DNA of 43,495 nt from Desulfohalobiaceae bacterium (GTDB taxonomy: Bacteria; Desulfobacterota; Desulfovibrionia; Desulfovibrionales; Desulfothermaceae): contig JALWFY010000088.1 of NCBI GenBank assembly GCA_027013815.1, positions 1-43,495 on the forward strand. Reading direction: 5' to 3'. Position numbers and translations under genes: made by a program. The notes beneath the pieces are model-generated. The model was not told the origin of the DNA and did no database searches. It worked only from the letters and a program-made list of their open reading frames with translations. Shown here piece by piece: positions 1 through 9,383 of this stretch. Position 1 is the first letter of the stretch; each line of letters opens with the position of its first letter.

Positions 1-307
1 TTTTAGTAATGGCAAAATCCAATGGATCATATTCAAAACAGCTAACTATCTTGGTAACCATTATTTCTTGGGCCACTATGTCCAAGGGAATAGATGAATA
101 ATAGGCCATGATAATATCTGTCTTACTAATAATACCACAATCATGTCCAGCCAATGACTCTATTAATACGGCTCCAAATTTATGTTTAATCATAGCGGAA
201 ACACATTCATGTAAATATGCATCTGAACTTAAGACTACCATATCTTTTCTAAGGGCTTCTATTACACTTAATTTTCTAAGATCACCCTTATTAAGTATCA
301 ATGCCAT
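1..307 (-). CDS. CBS-domain protein, partial (3' end outside window)
   Basis: The reading frame starts at an ATG at 307 on the minus strand and stays open to the window edge, giving about 102 visible codons. The visible part reads like CBS repeats: a segment 'MIKHKFGAVLIE' followed by 'CGIISKTDIIMAY', the usual beta-beta-alpha pattern in which a regulatory adenosyl ligand can bind. The start overlaps the end of the upstream CBS gene (291-785) by 17 bases, so the two are probably translationally coupled and work together. The full length, and any catalytic domain fused downstream, cannot be seen. The function is unknown beyond ligand sensing by CBS domains. Confidence 0.7.
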   Translation of the reverse strand, partial: MALILNKGDLRKLSVIEALRKDMVVLSSDAYLHECVSAMIKHKFGAVLIESLAGHDCGIISKTDIIMAYYSSIPLDIVAQEIMVTKIVSCFEYDPLDFAITK

Positions 308-785
308 ATAATTCTATTTCCTTGTTTTTTAAAAACTTATTTAACAAACAATAAAAAAGATCAGAAATATATAGCATTCCAACTAAGTTATCTTTCTCTA
401 CAACTGGAAGTCTCCGAACATGCTTTTTTAGCATTATGTCTAATGCAGCCAATAAATGGGTTTCAGGGGTTATACTAATTATTCTGGTAGTCATTAAATC
501 TGAGACATATACATCCTTTAATCTATTAAGTTGCGCATCAAGGGCCTCTTCAGGAACGATATTTTCCATCTGCCCCCAAACCCCTACATGTTTTGGACGA
601 ACAAAAAGGAGTATGTCATACATAGACAACATACCCTTAATTAGTCCATCTTCCACAACCGCCATACCAAAAACCCGTCTCTTTTCTTTTAAAGATGCCT
701 GTAAAAATAGATCTATTGCTTGAGATATGGGCAGTCTTGGATGAAGTACATTAAATCTAGTATTCATTATTTCTTTTACCAACAT
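291..785 (-). CDS. Two-CBS-domain protein (small, stand-alone)
   Basis: This 164-residue protein consists of a tandem CBS (Bateman) pair: one CBS at about residues 1-60 and a second at about 92-150, with the typical 'VSDLMTTRIISITPE' opening and 'RRLPVVEKDNLVGMLYISDL' close. There is no other domain, signal peptide or membrane segment. Stand-alone Bateman modules usually bind adenine nucleotides or S-adenosylmethionine and regulate a partner. The start at 785 has a clear ribosome site (AGAGGAG about six bases before the ATG). The 3' end overlaps a second CBS gene, which makes a two-subunit sensor plausible. The ligand cannot be deduced from the sequence. Confidence 0.8.
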   Translation of the reverse strand: MLVKEIMNTRFNVLHPRLPISQAIDLFLQASLKEKRRVFGMAVVEDGLIKGMLSMYDILLFVRPKHVGVWGQMENIVPEEALDAQLNRLKDVYVSDLMTTRIISITPETHLLAALDIMLKKHVRRLPVVEKDNLVGMLYISDLFYCLLNKFLKNKEIELYGIDT

Positions 786-904
786 AATACTCCTCTTATT
801 CTTATTACAACTATACCTATTTTTAAACTTTTAAGCAACTAGTTTAAAAAAATTATGAGGGCTACGTAAAAGTCTTCAGGACAGTCATAAGAAAATTGAG
901 ATAA

Positions 905-1052
905 TCAAAGTGAAAGGGAATATGATTTTGAATGTTCAATTTTGGATTAATTTTTGTCCCAACAGGATTTTATTCCTAATTTAATTCAAAATTTATAATC
1001 CAAAATTTAATGGGAGTAGATGCTTTGAAATTTTGAAAAATTTCCACTTTGA
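905..1052. repeat. Nested inverted repeat (MITE-like or structured RNA)
   Basis: An outer 8-bp inverted pair (TCAAAGTG at 905-912, CACTTTGA at 1045-1052) encloses an inner perfect 12-bp pair (AATTTTGGATTA at 938-949, TAATCCAAAATT at 996-1007). The word TTTTGGATT and its complement recur at 21345-21505 and near 39840, so this looks like a member of a dispersed AT-rich repeat family. Whether it is mobile is unknown. Confidence 0.5.
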
Positions 1053-1062
1053 CGGAGGTCTG

Positions 1063-1106
1063 AAAAAGTTAGGGGGATCTTAGATAGAAATCCACCCCCC
1101 CTAACT
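1063..1106 (-). terminator. Rho-independent terminator after the GspE-type gene
   Basis: AGTTAGGGGG (1067-1076) pairs perfectly with CCCCCTAACT (1097-1106). Read on the minus strand, the hairpin is followed by a short T run from the A run at 1062-1066. It lies about 115 bases past the stop codon of the ATPase gene. Confidence 0.65.
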
Positions 1107-1219
1107 AATTAAGCTTGAAAATATTTTATATTTTACTACCTAGCCATAGGTGTACATATTTTTTTAACGATAAGATTTGTATTCTAATAAGTTAAAAAAT
1201 TTATTTAACATATGTTTTA

Positions 1220-3604
1220 TTATTTTTTCCCTGCAACTGCCCTTACCTGTTTCATATCAGTATGTCCTTGAAGTACCTTTAAGATACCATCTTGTTTTAA
1301 TGTGAGCATACCCCCTTCTATTGCAACCCTTTTTATCTCATCAGTAGGGGCCCTTCTTTTTATCAAGCTCTTTAAAGATTCTGTATTTTTTAACAGTTCG
1401 TGGACTCCCATTCTTCCCTTATATCCCTGGATACAATGGGAACACCCCCTTGCCTTGTATAAAACAATCTCATCCATATTTACCCACCTGTCCCAGGCAT
1501 CTTTTCCAAATTCTTCTCTAAGCTCCTCAATCTCCTCATCTGTGGGTTTATATGGTTCTTTACACTCGTTGCAAAGGGTCCTGACCAATCTTTGTGCCAA
1601 GATACATAAAAGGGAATCTGAAAAATTAAAAGGGTCTAAATCTAAATCAAGTAACCTTGTGATGGTCTCTGGCGCGGAATTAGTATGCAGGGTAGATAAG
1701 ACCAGATGACCTGTAAGAGACGCCTCTATACCAATATGTGCAGTCTCTTTATCCCTCATTTCTCCAATCATTATTATATCTGGGTCTGCCCTTAAAAATG
1801 CCCTGAGTGCTGAGGCAAAGGTAAGGCCAATCTTTGGATTTATCTGAACCTGTCTAAGCCCCTCTTGAGTTATTTCCACAGGGTCCTCAGCTGTCCAGAT
1901 CTTTTTGTCTGGTTTATTAATATACCCAAGGGCAGAATGAAGGGTAGTAGTCTTCCCCGAACCAGTTGGTCCTACTACCAAGATCATACCATATGGTTGA
2001 CTTACTTCTTGTTTAAATATTTCAAGGTTATGGGGAAGAAGTCCTATTTTATCTAGTGGCAGGGGTTTGCCTGAGGCAAGGACCCTAAGGACTACATCCT
2101 CCTGTCCTTCTATAGTTGGGAGGGTGGCTACACGATATTCCACTATTTTATTCATATTTGGAAGCCTTATCTTTAGTTTTCCATCCTGAGGCAGTCTCCT
2201 TTCTGCAATATCAAGCCTTGCCATTATTTTAATCCTAGATACTAGTGGCCTTGCATAATGGAGTCTAATTCTCTTAAATTCATAGCAAGTTCCATCTATT
2301 CTCATCCTAATGGCACAATACTTTGAAATAGTATTTGGTTCCACATGAATATCAGAGGCATTTCTCCTCCATGCTTCTACCAAGATGGCATTTACTAGTC
2401 TCACAATCTCACTGTCTTGTTCACTAATGGCCTCTTCTAGTTCTGAAAAATCTGTCTCTATCTCACTTTCAGATTCCACATCTTCGTCAAATTCTAAAAG
2501 TTCATTTTCAGCAGTGAGCTCTTTAAAAAAATGGTCTACAAAGTCTTCAATATCCTTTTTAGTAGATACTAGGGGTTCTATGTAATTGGTACCCAATATA
2601 AATTTTATCTCATCTAATCTACCAAGGTCAAATGGATTTGTCATAATTACCTGAATATTCTTACCCTCTTCTCTAAAAGGCACCCATTCGTATTGTTTTA
2701 AAAAATCTGGGTCCAGTTTCCTTTTTTCAAATATTCCATAGGGAGGCTCTACCTTTGGGTCAAAAAAAACAAAGGGCACATCATAAAATGCACTCAAAGA
2801 TTCACCAAGCTTCACCTTTGGCACTTTGAATTTAGATATCAAGATCTCATCTATATCCATATCTTCTTTATTTGAAATTTCCTGTGCAAGTTTTAGTTGT
2901 TCTTCTGTTATAATTCCCTGAGAAATCAACAAGTCATATCTACTTTTAGATCGGATACGTTTTTTTTCTAAATCTTCTAATTTTTCTTTTAGACCTGGAA
3001 AAGAAGGATCTAATTTTTTTAATTTCCAAAAAATCTCTCTTGCCTGAGTAATCCTGTTTAATTGTAATAGAGTTGCTCCTAATTTATAGTAAATATATGC
3101 AAGTTGCTCTTTACTAAAGAGTTCCCTTTCTATCAAAAGTTGATTTAAAAAATCTACTAACTTGACAAAATTATTTGTCTTCTCATAACAGAATACAAGT
3201 AGTTTTATACTTTCTAGGTCGCCCTTGTTTTGATTAATAGCACTAAGGAGATGGGTTATCGCAGTCTGATAGTCGCCTTGTTGAATACATGCTTGAATGA
3301 ATTCCCTAGAGGAAGGATCTACTTCTTTTTTTAACCTACTTAGATCAGACTCAAAATTAAATATTGATTCTAACACTGGATTGTCTTCAACATTTACCTG
3401 AGACAAGACCACATGGAAATAATCCCTAAATTCCTTTAGATCTTTTTCCTTTCCTAAGGCCTTTAGATAATTCCATGTCCTTACAATAGACAAAAGGGTT
3501 GTCTCTGCTATGTCCTTTACTTCCCAGAGCCTTCTTTTATTTAAATTTTCTTCTAATATCTTTTTTTGTCTCTGTAACCAACTAATGTATCCTTCAACAC
3601 TCAT
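1220..3604 (-). CDS. GspE/PilB/MshE-type secretion or pilus assembly ATPase
   Basis: This 794-residue cytoplasmic ATPase belongs to the GspE/PulE family, which powers type II secretion or type IV pilus extension. Residues 1-215 are helical and TPR-like, an unusual N-terminal extension. Residues about 220-360 look like the MshEN/GSPII_E N-terminal domain, and 390-790 form the motor. Walker A GPTGSGKT lies at 545-552, Walker B-like 'IIMIGEMRD' at 610-618 and a His box around 630-640. Two CxxC pairs ('CNEC' at 678-681 and 'CSHC' further on) form the zinc knuckle of this family. No other secretion or pilus gene is next to it, so GspE, PilB and MshE cannot be separated. It is transcribed alone, with a terminator downstream. 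Confidence 0.88.
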   Translation of the reverse strand: MSVEGYISWLQRQKKILEENLNKRRLWEVKDIAETTLLSIVRTWNYLKALGKEKDLKEFRDYFHVVLSQVNVEDNPVLESIFNFESDLSRLKKEVDPSSREFIQACIQQGDYQTAITHLLSAINQNKGDLESIKLLVFCYEKTNNFVKLVDFLNQLLIERELFSKEQLAYIYYKLGATLLQLNRITQAREIFWKLKKLDPSFPGLKEKLEDLEKKRIRSKSRYDLLISQGIITEEQLKLAQEISNKEDMDIDEILISKFKVPKVKLGESLSAFYDVPFVFFDPKVEPPYGIFEKRKLDPDFLKQYEWVPFREEGKNIQVIMTNPFDLGRLDEIKFILGTNYIEPLVSTKKDIEDFVDHFFKELTAENELLEFDEDVESESEIETDFSELEEAISEQDSEIVRLVNAILVEAWRRNASDIHVEPNTISKYCAIRMRIDGTCYEFKRIRLHYARPLVSRIKIMARLDIAERRLPQDGKLKIRLPNMNKIVEYRVATLPTIEGQEDVVLRVLASGKPLPLDKIGLLPHNLEIFKQEVSQPYGMILVVGPTGSGKTTTLHSALGYINKPDKKIWTAEDPVEITQEGLRQVQINPKIGLTFASALRAFLRADPDIIMIGEMRDKETAHIGIEASLTGHLVLSTLHTNSAPETITRLLDLDLDPFNFSDSLLCILAQRLVRTLCNECKEPYKPTDEEIEELREEFGKDAWDRWVNMDEIVLYKARGCSHCIQGYKGRMGVHELLKNTESLKSLIKRRAPTDEIKRVAIEGGMLTLKQDGILKVLQGHTDMKQVRAVAGKK

Positions 3605-3630
3605 ATTGAATCTGCTCTGATAAAGATTTA

Positions 3631-3661
3631 AAAAAAATAGAGGACCGGCCCCAGTCCTCTA
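3631..3661 (-). terminator. Rho-independent terminator of the ilv operon
   Basis: TAGAGGAC (3638-3645) pairs with GTCCTCTA (3654-3661). On the minus strand the hairpin is followed by a run of seven T (A run at 3631-3637). It lies 25-55 bases after the ilvC stop, so it should end the ilvB-ilvN-ilvC transcript. Confidence 0.85.
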
Positions 3662-3686
3662 TCTATTGTAACTTATGTTTAAATAA

Positions 3687-4682
3687 CTACTTTTTTTCCT
3701 TTAACCATGGCATCATCTCTCTAAGACTCTCTCCAACCTTCTCGATCTGATTATTATGGAACTTCTCCCTAAGGGCCTTAAATGACACCAACCCGGCCTG
3801 ATTTTCCAATATCCACTTCTTGGCAAAGGTCCCATCTTGGATCTCTGAGAGTATCTGCTTCATATTCTTTTTCACATTTTCGTCAACTACCCTAGGGCCA
3901 CTTACATAATCCCCATATTCTGCTGTATCACTGATAGAGTAATGCATTAATTTAAAACCACCCTCATATAAGAGGTCTACAATAAGCTTCATCTCATGCA
4001 TACATTCAAAATATGCCACTTCTGGTTGATATCCAGCTTCCACTAAGGTCTCAAAACCTGATCTAATCAACTGGCTTACTCCACCACATAGTACTGCCTG
4101 CTCACCAAAAAGGTCTGTTTCAGTCTCTTCTTTAAAAGTAGTCTTTATTACCCCAGCCCTAGTTGCACCTATTCCCTTAGCATATGCTAAGGCCGTATCC
4201 CATGCCTTTCCTGACGCATCTTGAAAGACTGCTACCAACGATGGCACTCCAAAACCCTTTTCATATTCCCTTCTCACAAGGTGCCCTGGACCTTTTGGAG
4301 CTACCATTATCACATCTACCTCAGGCGGAGGTACAATTTGATTAAAATGAATATTAAATCCATGACTAAACACCAAGGTCTTTCCTTCCTTTAAATATGG
4401 GAGAATATCCTCTCTATAGACCCTTGGCTGATGCTGATCAGGTATTAGTATCTGAATTATATCTGCCTTTTCTGCTGCTTCCTTCACTGACACAGGTTCA
4501 AAACCATGCTTTTTTGCCAGTTCAAAATTAGGTCCTCCTGGCCTCTGAGCCACTATAACTTTTAAGCCAGAATCCCTTAAATTTTGAGCCTGCGCATGTC
4601 CTTGTGAGCCATATCCCACTACTGCGATCAATTTGTCAGAGATCTTTTTTAGATCAGCATCCTTGTCATAATACACCTGCAT
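3687..4682 (-). CDS. ilvC: Ketol-acid reductoisomerase (NADP(+)), class I
   Basis: IlvC isomerises and reduces acetolactate and acetohydroxybutyrate to the dihydroxy acids, the second shared step of valine, leucine and isoleucine synthesis. The Rossmann motif GYGSQGHA sits at about residues 23-30, and the conserved metal and substrate-binding stretches '[15 protein letters not shown]' and '[16 protein letters not shown]' are intact. The length (331 residues) matches the short class I enzymes. I chose the ATG at 4682 because an AGGAGG lies seven bases upstream; a TTG two codons earlier is the only competitor. It is the last gene of the operon, 18 bases after ilvN, and is followed by a terminator. 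Confidence 0.97.
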   Translation of the reverse strand: MQVYYDKDADLKKISDKLIAVVGYGSQGHAQAQNLRDSGLKVIVAQRPGGPNFELAKKHGFEPVSVKEAAEKADIIQILIPDQHQPRVYREDILPYLKEGKTLVFSHGFNIHFNQIVPPPEVDVIMVAPKGPGHLVRREYEKGFGVPSLVAVFQDASGKAWDTALAYAKGIGATRAGVIKTTFKEETETDLFGEQAVLCGGVSQLIRSGFETLVEAGYQPEVAYFECMHEMKLIVDLLYEGGFKLMHYSISDTAEYGDYVSGPRVVDENVKKNMKQILSEIQDGTFAKKWILENQAGLVSFKALREKFHNNQIEKVGESLREMMPWLKEKK

Positions 4683-4700
4683 TTTCAAACCTCCTTGTAT

Positions 4701-5186
4701 TTAAATGAGTTGCATACTTCTCTTCATTGCTACAATACCTGTCCTTGCAATCTCCTTTATGCCAAATTTTTGCAACAGACTTATAAGGGCAGATAATTTT
4801 TCTGTATTACCTGTGGCCTCTATGGTCATTTCTGCAATACTTACATCAACTACTTTACACCTAAATATATCCACTATCCTAAGTATCTCGGCCCTAGACG
4901 AATTTTGGGCATTTACCTTGATAAGTATCATCTCTCTCTCCACAGTCCGAACAGTATTCATGTCAACCACTTTTATAACAGTTATTAACTTTCTAAGTTG
5001 CTTAATTATCTGTTCTATTATTTGTTCATCCCCCTCAGTGACAATAGTCATAAGAGAGGTACCCTTTTCTAAGGTAGGAGCAACATTTAGGGACTCAATA
5101 TTAAATCCCCTCCCACTAAAAAGACCAGCCACCCTGGAAAGTACCCCAGGTTCATCTTCCACAAGCACAGAAAGGGTATGTCTCAT
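4701..5186 (-). CDS. ilvN: Acetolactate synthase, small regulatory subunit
   Basis: This 161-residue protein is the regulatory partner of IlvB. The N-terminal ACT domain opens with 'LSVLVEDEPGVLSRVAGLFS' (residues 4-23), whose glycine-rich turn forms the valine feedback site. A second ACT-like half follows from about residue 80 ('EREMILIKVNA'). The length fits the usual 160-residue class (IlvH/IlvN type). An AAGGAG lies upstream of the ATG at 5186. It sits 91 bases after ilvB and 18 before ilvC in the same operon. Valine inhibition is expected from the family, not shown here. Confidence 0.96.
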   Translation of the reverse strand: MRHTLSVLVEDEPGVLSRVAGLFSGRGFNIESLNVAPTLEKGTSLMTIVTEGDEQIIEQIIKQLRKLITVIKVVDMNTVRTVEREMILIKVNAQNSSRAEILRIVDIFRCKVVDVSIAEMTIEATGNTEKLSALISLLQKFGIKEIARTGIVAMKRSMQLI

Positions 5187-5277
5187 AATTTTAAACTCCT
5201 TAAACCATATTTTTAAATTTCTTATACATAACTACCTGTAAATTTCACTACCCTAGTTATTAAACCATCCCTAATAA

Positions 5278-6969
5278 TTAAACAAGCAACATCTCACTTA
5301 AAGAGGCACCTGCTGGCACCATTGGATAAACATTTTCTTCTTTTTCAATTACCATCTCCACCACACAAGTCTTTTCAGAACTCAACGCTCTTTTCAATAC
5401 ATCCTCAACCTCATCTGGCTTAGTTGCCCTATATCCTTCTGCTCCATATGCCTCTGCTATTTTGACAAAATCAGGGTTATATTCTAGGTGGGTAGAACTA
5501 TAATTCCTATTATAGAACAATTCTTGCCACTGTCTTACCATACCTAGATAAGAATTGTTCAAGATAATTATCTTTACAGGAAGATTATACCATACTGCAG
5601 TAGCTAGCTCCTGAATATTCATTTGAATAGAACCATCCCCTGCTATGTCCACCACTAACTTATCTGGATACGCAATTTGTGCACCAATAGCAGCAGGAAA
5701 TCCATATCCCATTGTACCTAACCCCCCAGAGCTAAGTAAGGTGCGTGGCCTCAAATACCTGAAGTGTTGGGCTGCCCACATCTGATTTTGACCAACTTCA
5801 GTGGTTATTATGGCGTCTCCTCCTGTTAATTCATATAATTTCTCGATTACAAATTGAGGTTTTATCACCTCATCAGATTTGACATAAGTTAGAGGGTGCG
5901 CCTCATTCCATGCAGTTATCTTATCCCTCCAGGACTCGTAGTTATCTGAAATATCCTTCTTCTTTTTAATGGTTATTAGTTCATTCTTTAGGGTCATCAA
6001 TGCCTCTTTACAATCTGCTACTATTGGAATGTCAACCTGTACATTTTTTCTAATAGAGGTTGGGTCTATATCCACATGAATTATCTTTGCTGATGGAGCA
6101 AATGTGTCTACTCTACCAGTAACTCTATCATCAAAACGTACACCAACCGCTAAAATCACATCAGCATGATTTACTGCCATATTGGCAACATATGTACCAT
6201 GCATCCCCAACATACCTAACCACAAGGGATCATTGCCTGGAAACGATCCCAACCCCATAAGGGTAGCTGTTACAGGGATCTTTAATTCACGGGCAAGCCA
6301 GGTGAGTTCTTCATGAGCAGATGAAGCAATTACTCCACCACCTGCAAATATAAGTGGCCGCTTGGCATTTAAAATTAGTTCTAAGGCCTTTTTGACCTGC
6401 TTTAGATTGGGCTGGTAATGTGGATTATAGCTACGAAGATGAACACTTTTTGGATATTCAGGCTTTATTACTGAAGCCATTATATCCTTAGGAAGGTCCA
6501 CTAAAACTGGACCTGGCCTTCCAGATTTTGCTATGTAAAATGCCTCTTTTATTATCCTGGGGAGCTGTGATAAGTCCTTTACCAAATAGTTATGTTTTGT
6601 ACATGGCCTGGTAATCCCTACAATATCTACCTCTTGGAATGCATCGTTCCCAATCAACATCCTGGGCACCTGGCCTGTAAATACCACCAAGGGGATTGAA
6701 TCCATATATGCTGTAGCTATACCTGTAACAGTATTAGTAGCCCCAGGACCAGAGGTCACTAAAACCACTCCCACCTTTCCTGTGGCCCTAGAATATCCAT
6801 CTGCTGCGTGTACTGCAGCCTGTTCATGCCTAACAAGATAATGTTTAATTGGATAATTCGGCAATTCATGATAGATATCTATAACTGCCCCACCAGGAAA
6901 TCCAAAGATTACTTCTACTCCCTCTTGCTTTAAACATTCAAGAAGTATCCGGGCCCCTTTCATTTTCAT
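5278..6969 (-). CDS. ilvB: Acetolactate synthase, large catalytic subunit
   Basis: IlvB condenses pyruvate with pyruvate or 2-oxobutyrate using thiamine diphosphate and FAD. This 563-residue protein shows the catalytic glutamate stretch '[18 protein letters not shown]' near residues 48-65, the FAD-binding middle domain and the ThDP/Mg signature '[15 protein letters not shown]' followed by 'ILNN' in the C-terminal domain. The start at 6969 overlaps the stop of the upstream small gene (TAATG) and uses a GGAGGG nine bases before it. It is translated as part of the long minus-strand operon; ilvN and ilvC follow. Confidence 0.97.
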   Translation of the reverse strand: MKMKGARILLECLKQEGVEVIFGFPGGAVIDIYHELPNYPIKHYLVRHEQAAVHAADGYSRATGKVGVVLVTSGPGATNTVTGIATAYMDSIPLVVFTGQVPRMLIGNDAFQEVDIVGITRPCTKHNYLVKDLSQLPRIIKEAFYIAKSGRPGPVLVDLPKDIMASVIKPEYPKSVHLRSYNPHYQPNLKQVKKALELILNAKRPLIFAGGGVIASSAHEELTWLARELKIPVTATLMGLGSFPGNDPLWLGMLGMHGTYVANMAVNHADVILAVGVRFDDRVTGRVDTFAPSAKIIHVDIDPTSIRKNVQVDIPIVADCKEALMTLKNELITIKKKKDISDNYESWRDKITAWNEAHPLTYVKSDEVIKPQFVIEKLYELTGGDAIITTEVGQNQMWAAQHFRYLRPRTLLSSGGLGTMGYGFPAAIGAQIAYPDKLVVDIAGDGSIQMNIQELATAVWYNLPVKIIILNNSYLGMVRQWQELFYNRNYSSTHLEYNPDFVKIAEAYGAEGYRATKPDEVEDVLKRALSSEKTCVVEMVIEKEENVYPMVPAGASLSEMLLV

Positions 6970-7208
6970 TACTCTTGTCCCTCCTCCATTTTTCTGTATT
7001 TTTCCAGTATAGCCTGGATCTTGGTTTTACCAGCCAATTTTAATTTTTTTATCTTTTTTAATTCAATATCATCCTCTGGGGTTAAATAAGGTTTGTTTTC
7101 CAATCTCTCCACCTGTTTTTCATATTCTAAGTGCTGCTCCCATAGTCTCTTTAATTCTTCATCCTTATCACCATATTTGGCAATAAGTTCTAATTCATAC
7201 TGTTCCAT
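6969..7208 (-). CDS. DUF465/YdcH-like small helical protein
   Basis: The protein is 79 residues if started at the ATG at 7208, which has AGGAGG eight bases upstream; an earlier ATG at 7229 lies before that ribosome site and is unlikely. The product is charged and helical, beginning '[20 protein letters not shown]' and ending in Lys/Arg/Glu-rich coiled coil, like the DUF465 (YdcH) family, whose function is unknown. It lies between the DUF167 gene and ilvB with one-base overlap to ilvB, so it is co-transcribed with branched-chain amino acid genes. No signal peptide or metal motif is visible. Confidence 0.75.
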   Translation of the reverse strand: MEQYELELIAKYGDKDEELKRLWEQHLEYEKQVERLENKPYLTPEDDIELKKIKKLKLAGKTKIQAILEKYRKMEEGQE

Positions 7209-7225
7209 AATTAGTGCCTCCTGTT

Positions 7226-7534
7226 TCAATCCAAATATTTTCTAAAAATATCTCTAGGATCTATGTCCTCCTCTATGGTAATTATTATTATCTTTTTCCT
7301 GTTTTTTTGTCCACTAACAATCTTTACGTTACTCTTTTTCACTCCAACTACTTTAGATAAAAAAGATATTATTTCCTTATTGGCCTTATTATCTACAGGA
7401 GGGGCATGAATCTTTATTTTTAGACAATCCTGATACAGACCCTCTATCGAATTTTTCCTTGCCCCTGGTTGTATCCAAAGACAAATTTTATATGTCCCAG
7501 GATTTATTTTCTCAATAAATTTTAAATCCTGCAT
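7226..7534 (-). CDS. DUF167/YggU family protein
   Basis: This 102-residue protein matches the DUF167 (YggU) fold: 'WIQPGARKNSIEG' near residues 21-33, 'LKIKIHAPPVDNKANKEI' near 39-56 and 'KIVSGQKNRKKIIII' near 76-90. The family is widespread and of unknown biochemical role. It is very often next to yggT, as here (the yggT stop is five bases upstream), which supports the call. It is the fourth gene of the operon leading into ilvBNC. Confidence 0.88.
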   Translation of the reverse strand: MQDLKFIEKINPGTYKICLWIQPGARKNSIEGLYQDCLKIKIHAPPVDNKANKEIISFLSKVVGVKKSNVKIVSGQKNRKKIIIITIEEDIDPRDIFRKYLD

Positions 7535-7538
7535 GTTT

Positions 7539-7841
7539 CTAAATCATATAAATTGAAAGTTGATACAAGCTCTGGACCAAAAATATCTTTAAAAATTGGA
7601 TCACCAATAAGACCACAATTGGAGACAGATCCAATCCCCCAATATATACAAAGGGAATCCACTTCCTTATCTTATAAAACACAGGCTCTGTTAAAGAATA
7701 GATAAATCTCACTATGGGATTATAAGGATCAGGCCTTACCCATGATAAGATAGCTGAAATTATCACTATCCAAAAATATATAGTAAGTACACTATCTAAA
7801 ACAAATGCCAAGGCTTTTAATAGGTTTGCAATAATAAACAT
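7539..7841 (-). CDS. YggT family integral membrane protein
   Basis: The YggT family comprises small inner-membrane proteins, sometimes linked to cell division or osmotic balance. With the ATG at 7841 the protein has about 100 residues; GGGAGG lies seven bases before this codon, whereas the earlier ATG at 7856 precedes that site. There are two hydrophobic halves: a segment around residues 10-30 ending 'ILSWVRPDPYNPIVRF', then 'LTEPVFYKIRKWIP' and a second hydrophobic stretch 'LSPIVVLLVIQFLKIFLV'. 'SWVRPDPYNP' and 'TEPVF' are the family's conserved loops. DUF167 follows directly. Confidence 0.88.
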   Translation of the reverse strand: MFIIANLLKALAFVLDSVLTIYFWIVIISAILSWVRPDPYNPIVRFIYSLTEPVFYKIRKWIPFVYIGGLDLSPIVVLLVIQFLKIFLVQSLYQLSIYMI

Positions 7842-7877
7842 AAACTTCCTCCCCATTTATATGTATTCTTTTAAATA

Positions 7878-8504
7878 TTACACCAAACTATTATAGTTTG
7901 AAATATTAGCTAATCCTTTTAAAGAATTATTCTTATATGCCACAAAATCAACAGGTACATTTTTTGCGGTAAGTTCATCTACTTCTGAGTCCCCTATAAA
8001 CAATACATCCTTGGGAAGTAGTCCCCATTTTTTTAAGATAAAGAACACACTTTCGGGATGGGGCTTTGGATTTTTTATTGTCCAGGCAGTAACTACAGGA
8101 TCAAAATATGACTCAAGCCCATATTTAGATAAAATCAGTAGCATGGTGTTGGTCCTATTAGTGTTTATTGCACATCTTTTACCCTTTTTCTTTAATATAT
8201 TCAAGAAATCGATCAAACCATCTTCTAGCTCTATTAAATCAATTACCTCTGTATATGATATCCCTTTACCAATTTCAAATGCCTTTTCAACCATTTCCTG
8301 GGGAACAATATATTTAATAGATTCACTTACAGTATGAGAGTGCACATAATCCTCTTGTTCTTTATCCATCTTGGAGAGTCCAAGCCCTTCTAAAATTAGG
8401 TTGTAGAACTTGATATTTGCCTCCTTTGAATTAATTATCACTCCATCACAATCAAAAATAATCCCCTGTTTACTATAAAAAATATCCTTTAAATCAAAGT
8501 TCAT
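7878..8504 (-). CDS. HAD superfamily hydrolase (phosphoglycolate phosphatase-like)
   Basis: This 208-residue HAD phosphatase has all four motifs: motif I 'FDCDGVIINS' (residues 18-27, nucleophile Asp), motif II 'INTNR', motif III lysine in 'IKNPKPHPES' and motif IV 'IGDSEVDELTA'. A helical cap sits between motifs I and II (subclass I), as in Gph/PGMB-type enzymes acting on small phosphorylated metabolites. The substrate cannot be assigned. The start at 8504 directly follows the stop of the upstream gene (TAAATG) and has a GGAGAGG ribosome site. It is the second gene of the operon. Confidence 0.85.
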   Translation of the reverse strand: MNFDLKDIFYSKQGIIFDCDGVIINSKEANIKFYNLILEGLGLSKMDKEQEDYVHSHTVSESIKYIVPQEMVEKAFEIGKGISYTEVIDLIELEDGLIDFLNILKKKGKRCAINTNRTNTMLLILSKYGLESYFDPVVTAWTIKNPKPHPESVFFILKKWGLLPKDVLFIGDSEVDELTAKNVPVDFVAYKNNSLKGLANISNYNSLV

Positions 8505-9260
8505 TTATTTTTCCTCTCCAATGTAGTACACTGTATATTTTTTATTAAGCCAATCCATCTCTTCAACAGGTCTCCTTTTAAACAAATATTGCCAACCAAT
8601 GTAGTGAGCCTTCTTTATATTCTTATCCTCTTGTAGTAGTTCAAAATTTAGTCCAAAGTCTAACCACCTATCGAACAAATCCAAAGACTCGGTTACTAAC
8701 ACATCCCCCTCATGCATTACAAGAAAAAACCAAGGCAATAATCTCTCATAGGGGAGTAAATTAAATATTTCATTTAAACTGGTATTGGTTTCTATTTTTG
8801 AATTATCTTCAAAATCTTGATCCAATGCTTTTTTAAGCCTAACTAGGTCTTTTTGGAGCTCCATGTCTATTCTTTCTAATTCTATAATCCTTTCTTCAAG
8901 TACCCATAATAGGAGCAAGGTAACCTGGGCCAAAAGATAAAAATCTGGCTCATAAGATGCGATTCCTGATTTTTTTATCATAGATTTTATATTGCTAATA
9001 TTTTCCCTATCCTTATTTAACATCTGGATCAAAAAGTTATGTTGTATCTCCTTAGGGTCTTTAAAAAAATCACCATATATAAGTAATTCGTTTATATATT
9101 TTTTACACTCATTCTCATCTAAAGGAAATTTTTCTGGACAATAATAAATAGGATCTCTAAGCCCTTTTCCCATACCAGGATCTATAAAAACTAGTTTATC
9201 TATATCCCTTCTACCTACCAATTCAGGATGTAATATAGGAAAATAGATCTTAAGGCCCAT
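8505..9260 (-). CDS. Conserved-looking protein of unknown function (251 aa)
   Basis: I do not recognise this protein. It is soluble, rich in Leu, Glu and Asp, without signal peptide or clear membrane segment. It opens with 'MGLKIYFPILHPELVGRRDI', and the middle (about residues 100-150) is a long amphipathic helix ('LLLLWVLEERIIELERIDME') that could be coiled coil. Aromatic-rich stretches near the C-terminus ('LPWFFLVMHEGD', 'YIGWQYLFKRRP') look structured. An AGGAG stands nine bases before the ATG. It is the promoter-proximal gene of the operon leading to ilvBNC and abuts the HAD phosphatase, which may be its functional partner. Confidence 0.7.
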   Translation of the reverse strand: MGLKIYFPILHPELVGRRDIDKLVFIDPGMGKGLRDPIYYCPEKFPLDENECKKYINELLIYGDFFKDPKEIQHNFLIQMLNKDRENISNIKSMIKKSGIASYEPDFYLLAQVTLLLLWVLEERIIELERIDMELQKDLVRLKKALDQDFEDNSKIETNTSLNEIFNLLPYERLLPWFFLVMHEGDVLVTESLDLFDRWLDFGLNFELLQEDKNIKKAHYIGWQYLFKRRPVEEMDWLNKKYTVYYIGEEK

Positions 9261-9318
9261 AAATAGGAACTCCTTTTTATATTTTATTAACTATTTTATT
9301 TTCACACTAAAACTTATC

Positions 9319-9347
9319 TTGCCATACAAAACAATTAGTACTATCCT
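9319..9347 (+). promoter_or_regulatory. Candidate sigma-70-type promoter for tatA
   Basis: TTGCCA at 9319-9324 and TATCCT at 9342-9347 are spaced by 17 bases and stand about 36 bases before the tatA start codon. The match is five of six and four of six to the consensus. Assigned from spacing and sequence only. Confidence 0.4.
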
Positions 9348-9383
9348 TCCTTTTAAACAAAATCAAATCACAAGGAGGACATA

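Larger units (their letters stand above)
786..1219. other. Intergenic region with nested inverted repeats, no gene seen
   Basis: No convincing open frame is present. The stretch holds a terminator for the ATPase gene (1063-1106) and a nested inverted repeat (905-1052), described separately. The remainder is AT-rich and featureless by eye. Confidence 0.6.

Noticed and set aside
108-311. Plus-strand 67-residue ORF at the window start
   Set aside because: It is the complement of the partial CBS gene, whose frame is open and family-like.
4705-5241. Plus-strand 178-residue ORF opposite ilvN
   Set aside because: It is the antisense shadow of ilvN and has no recognisable protein features.
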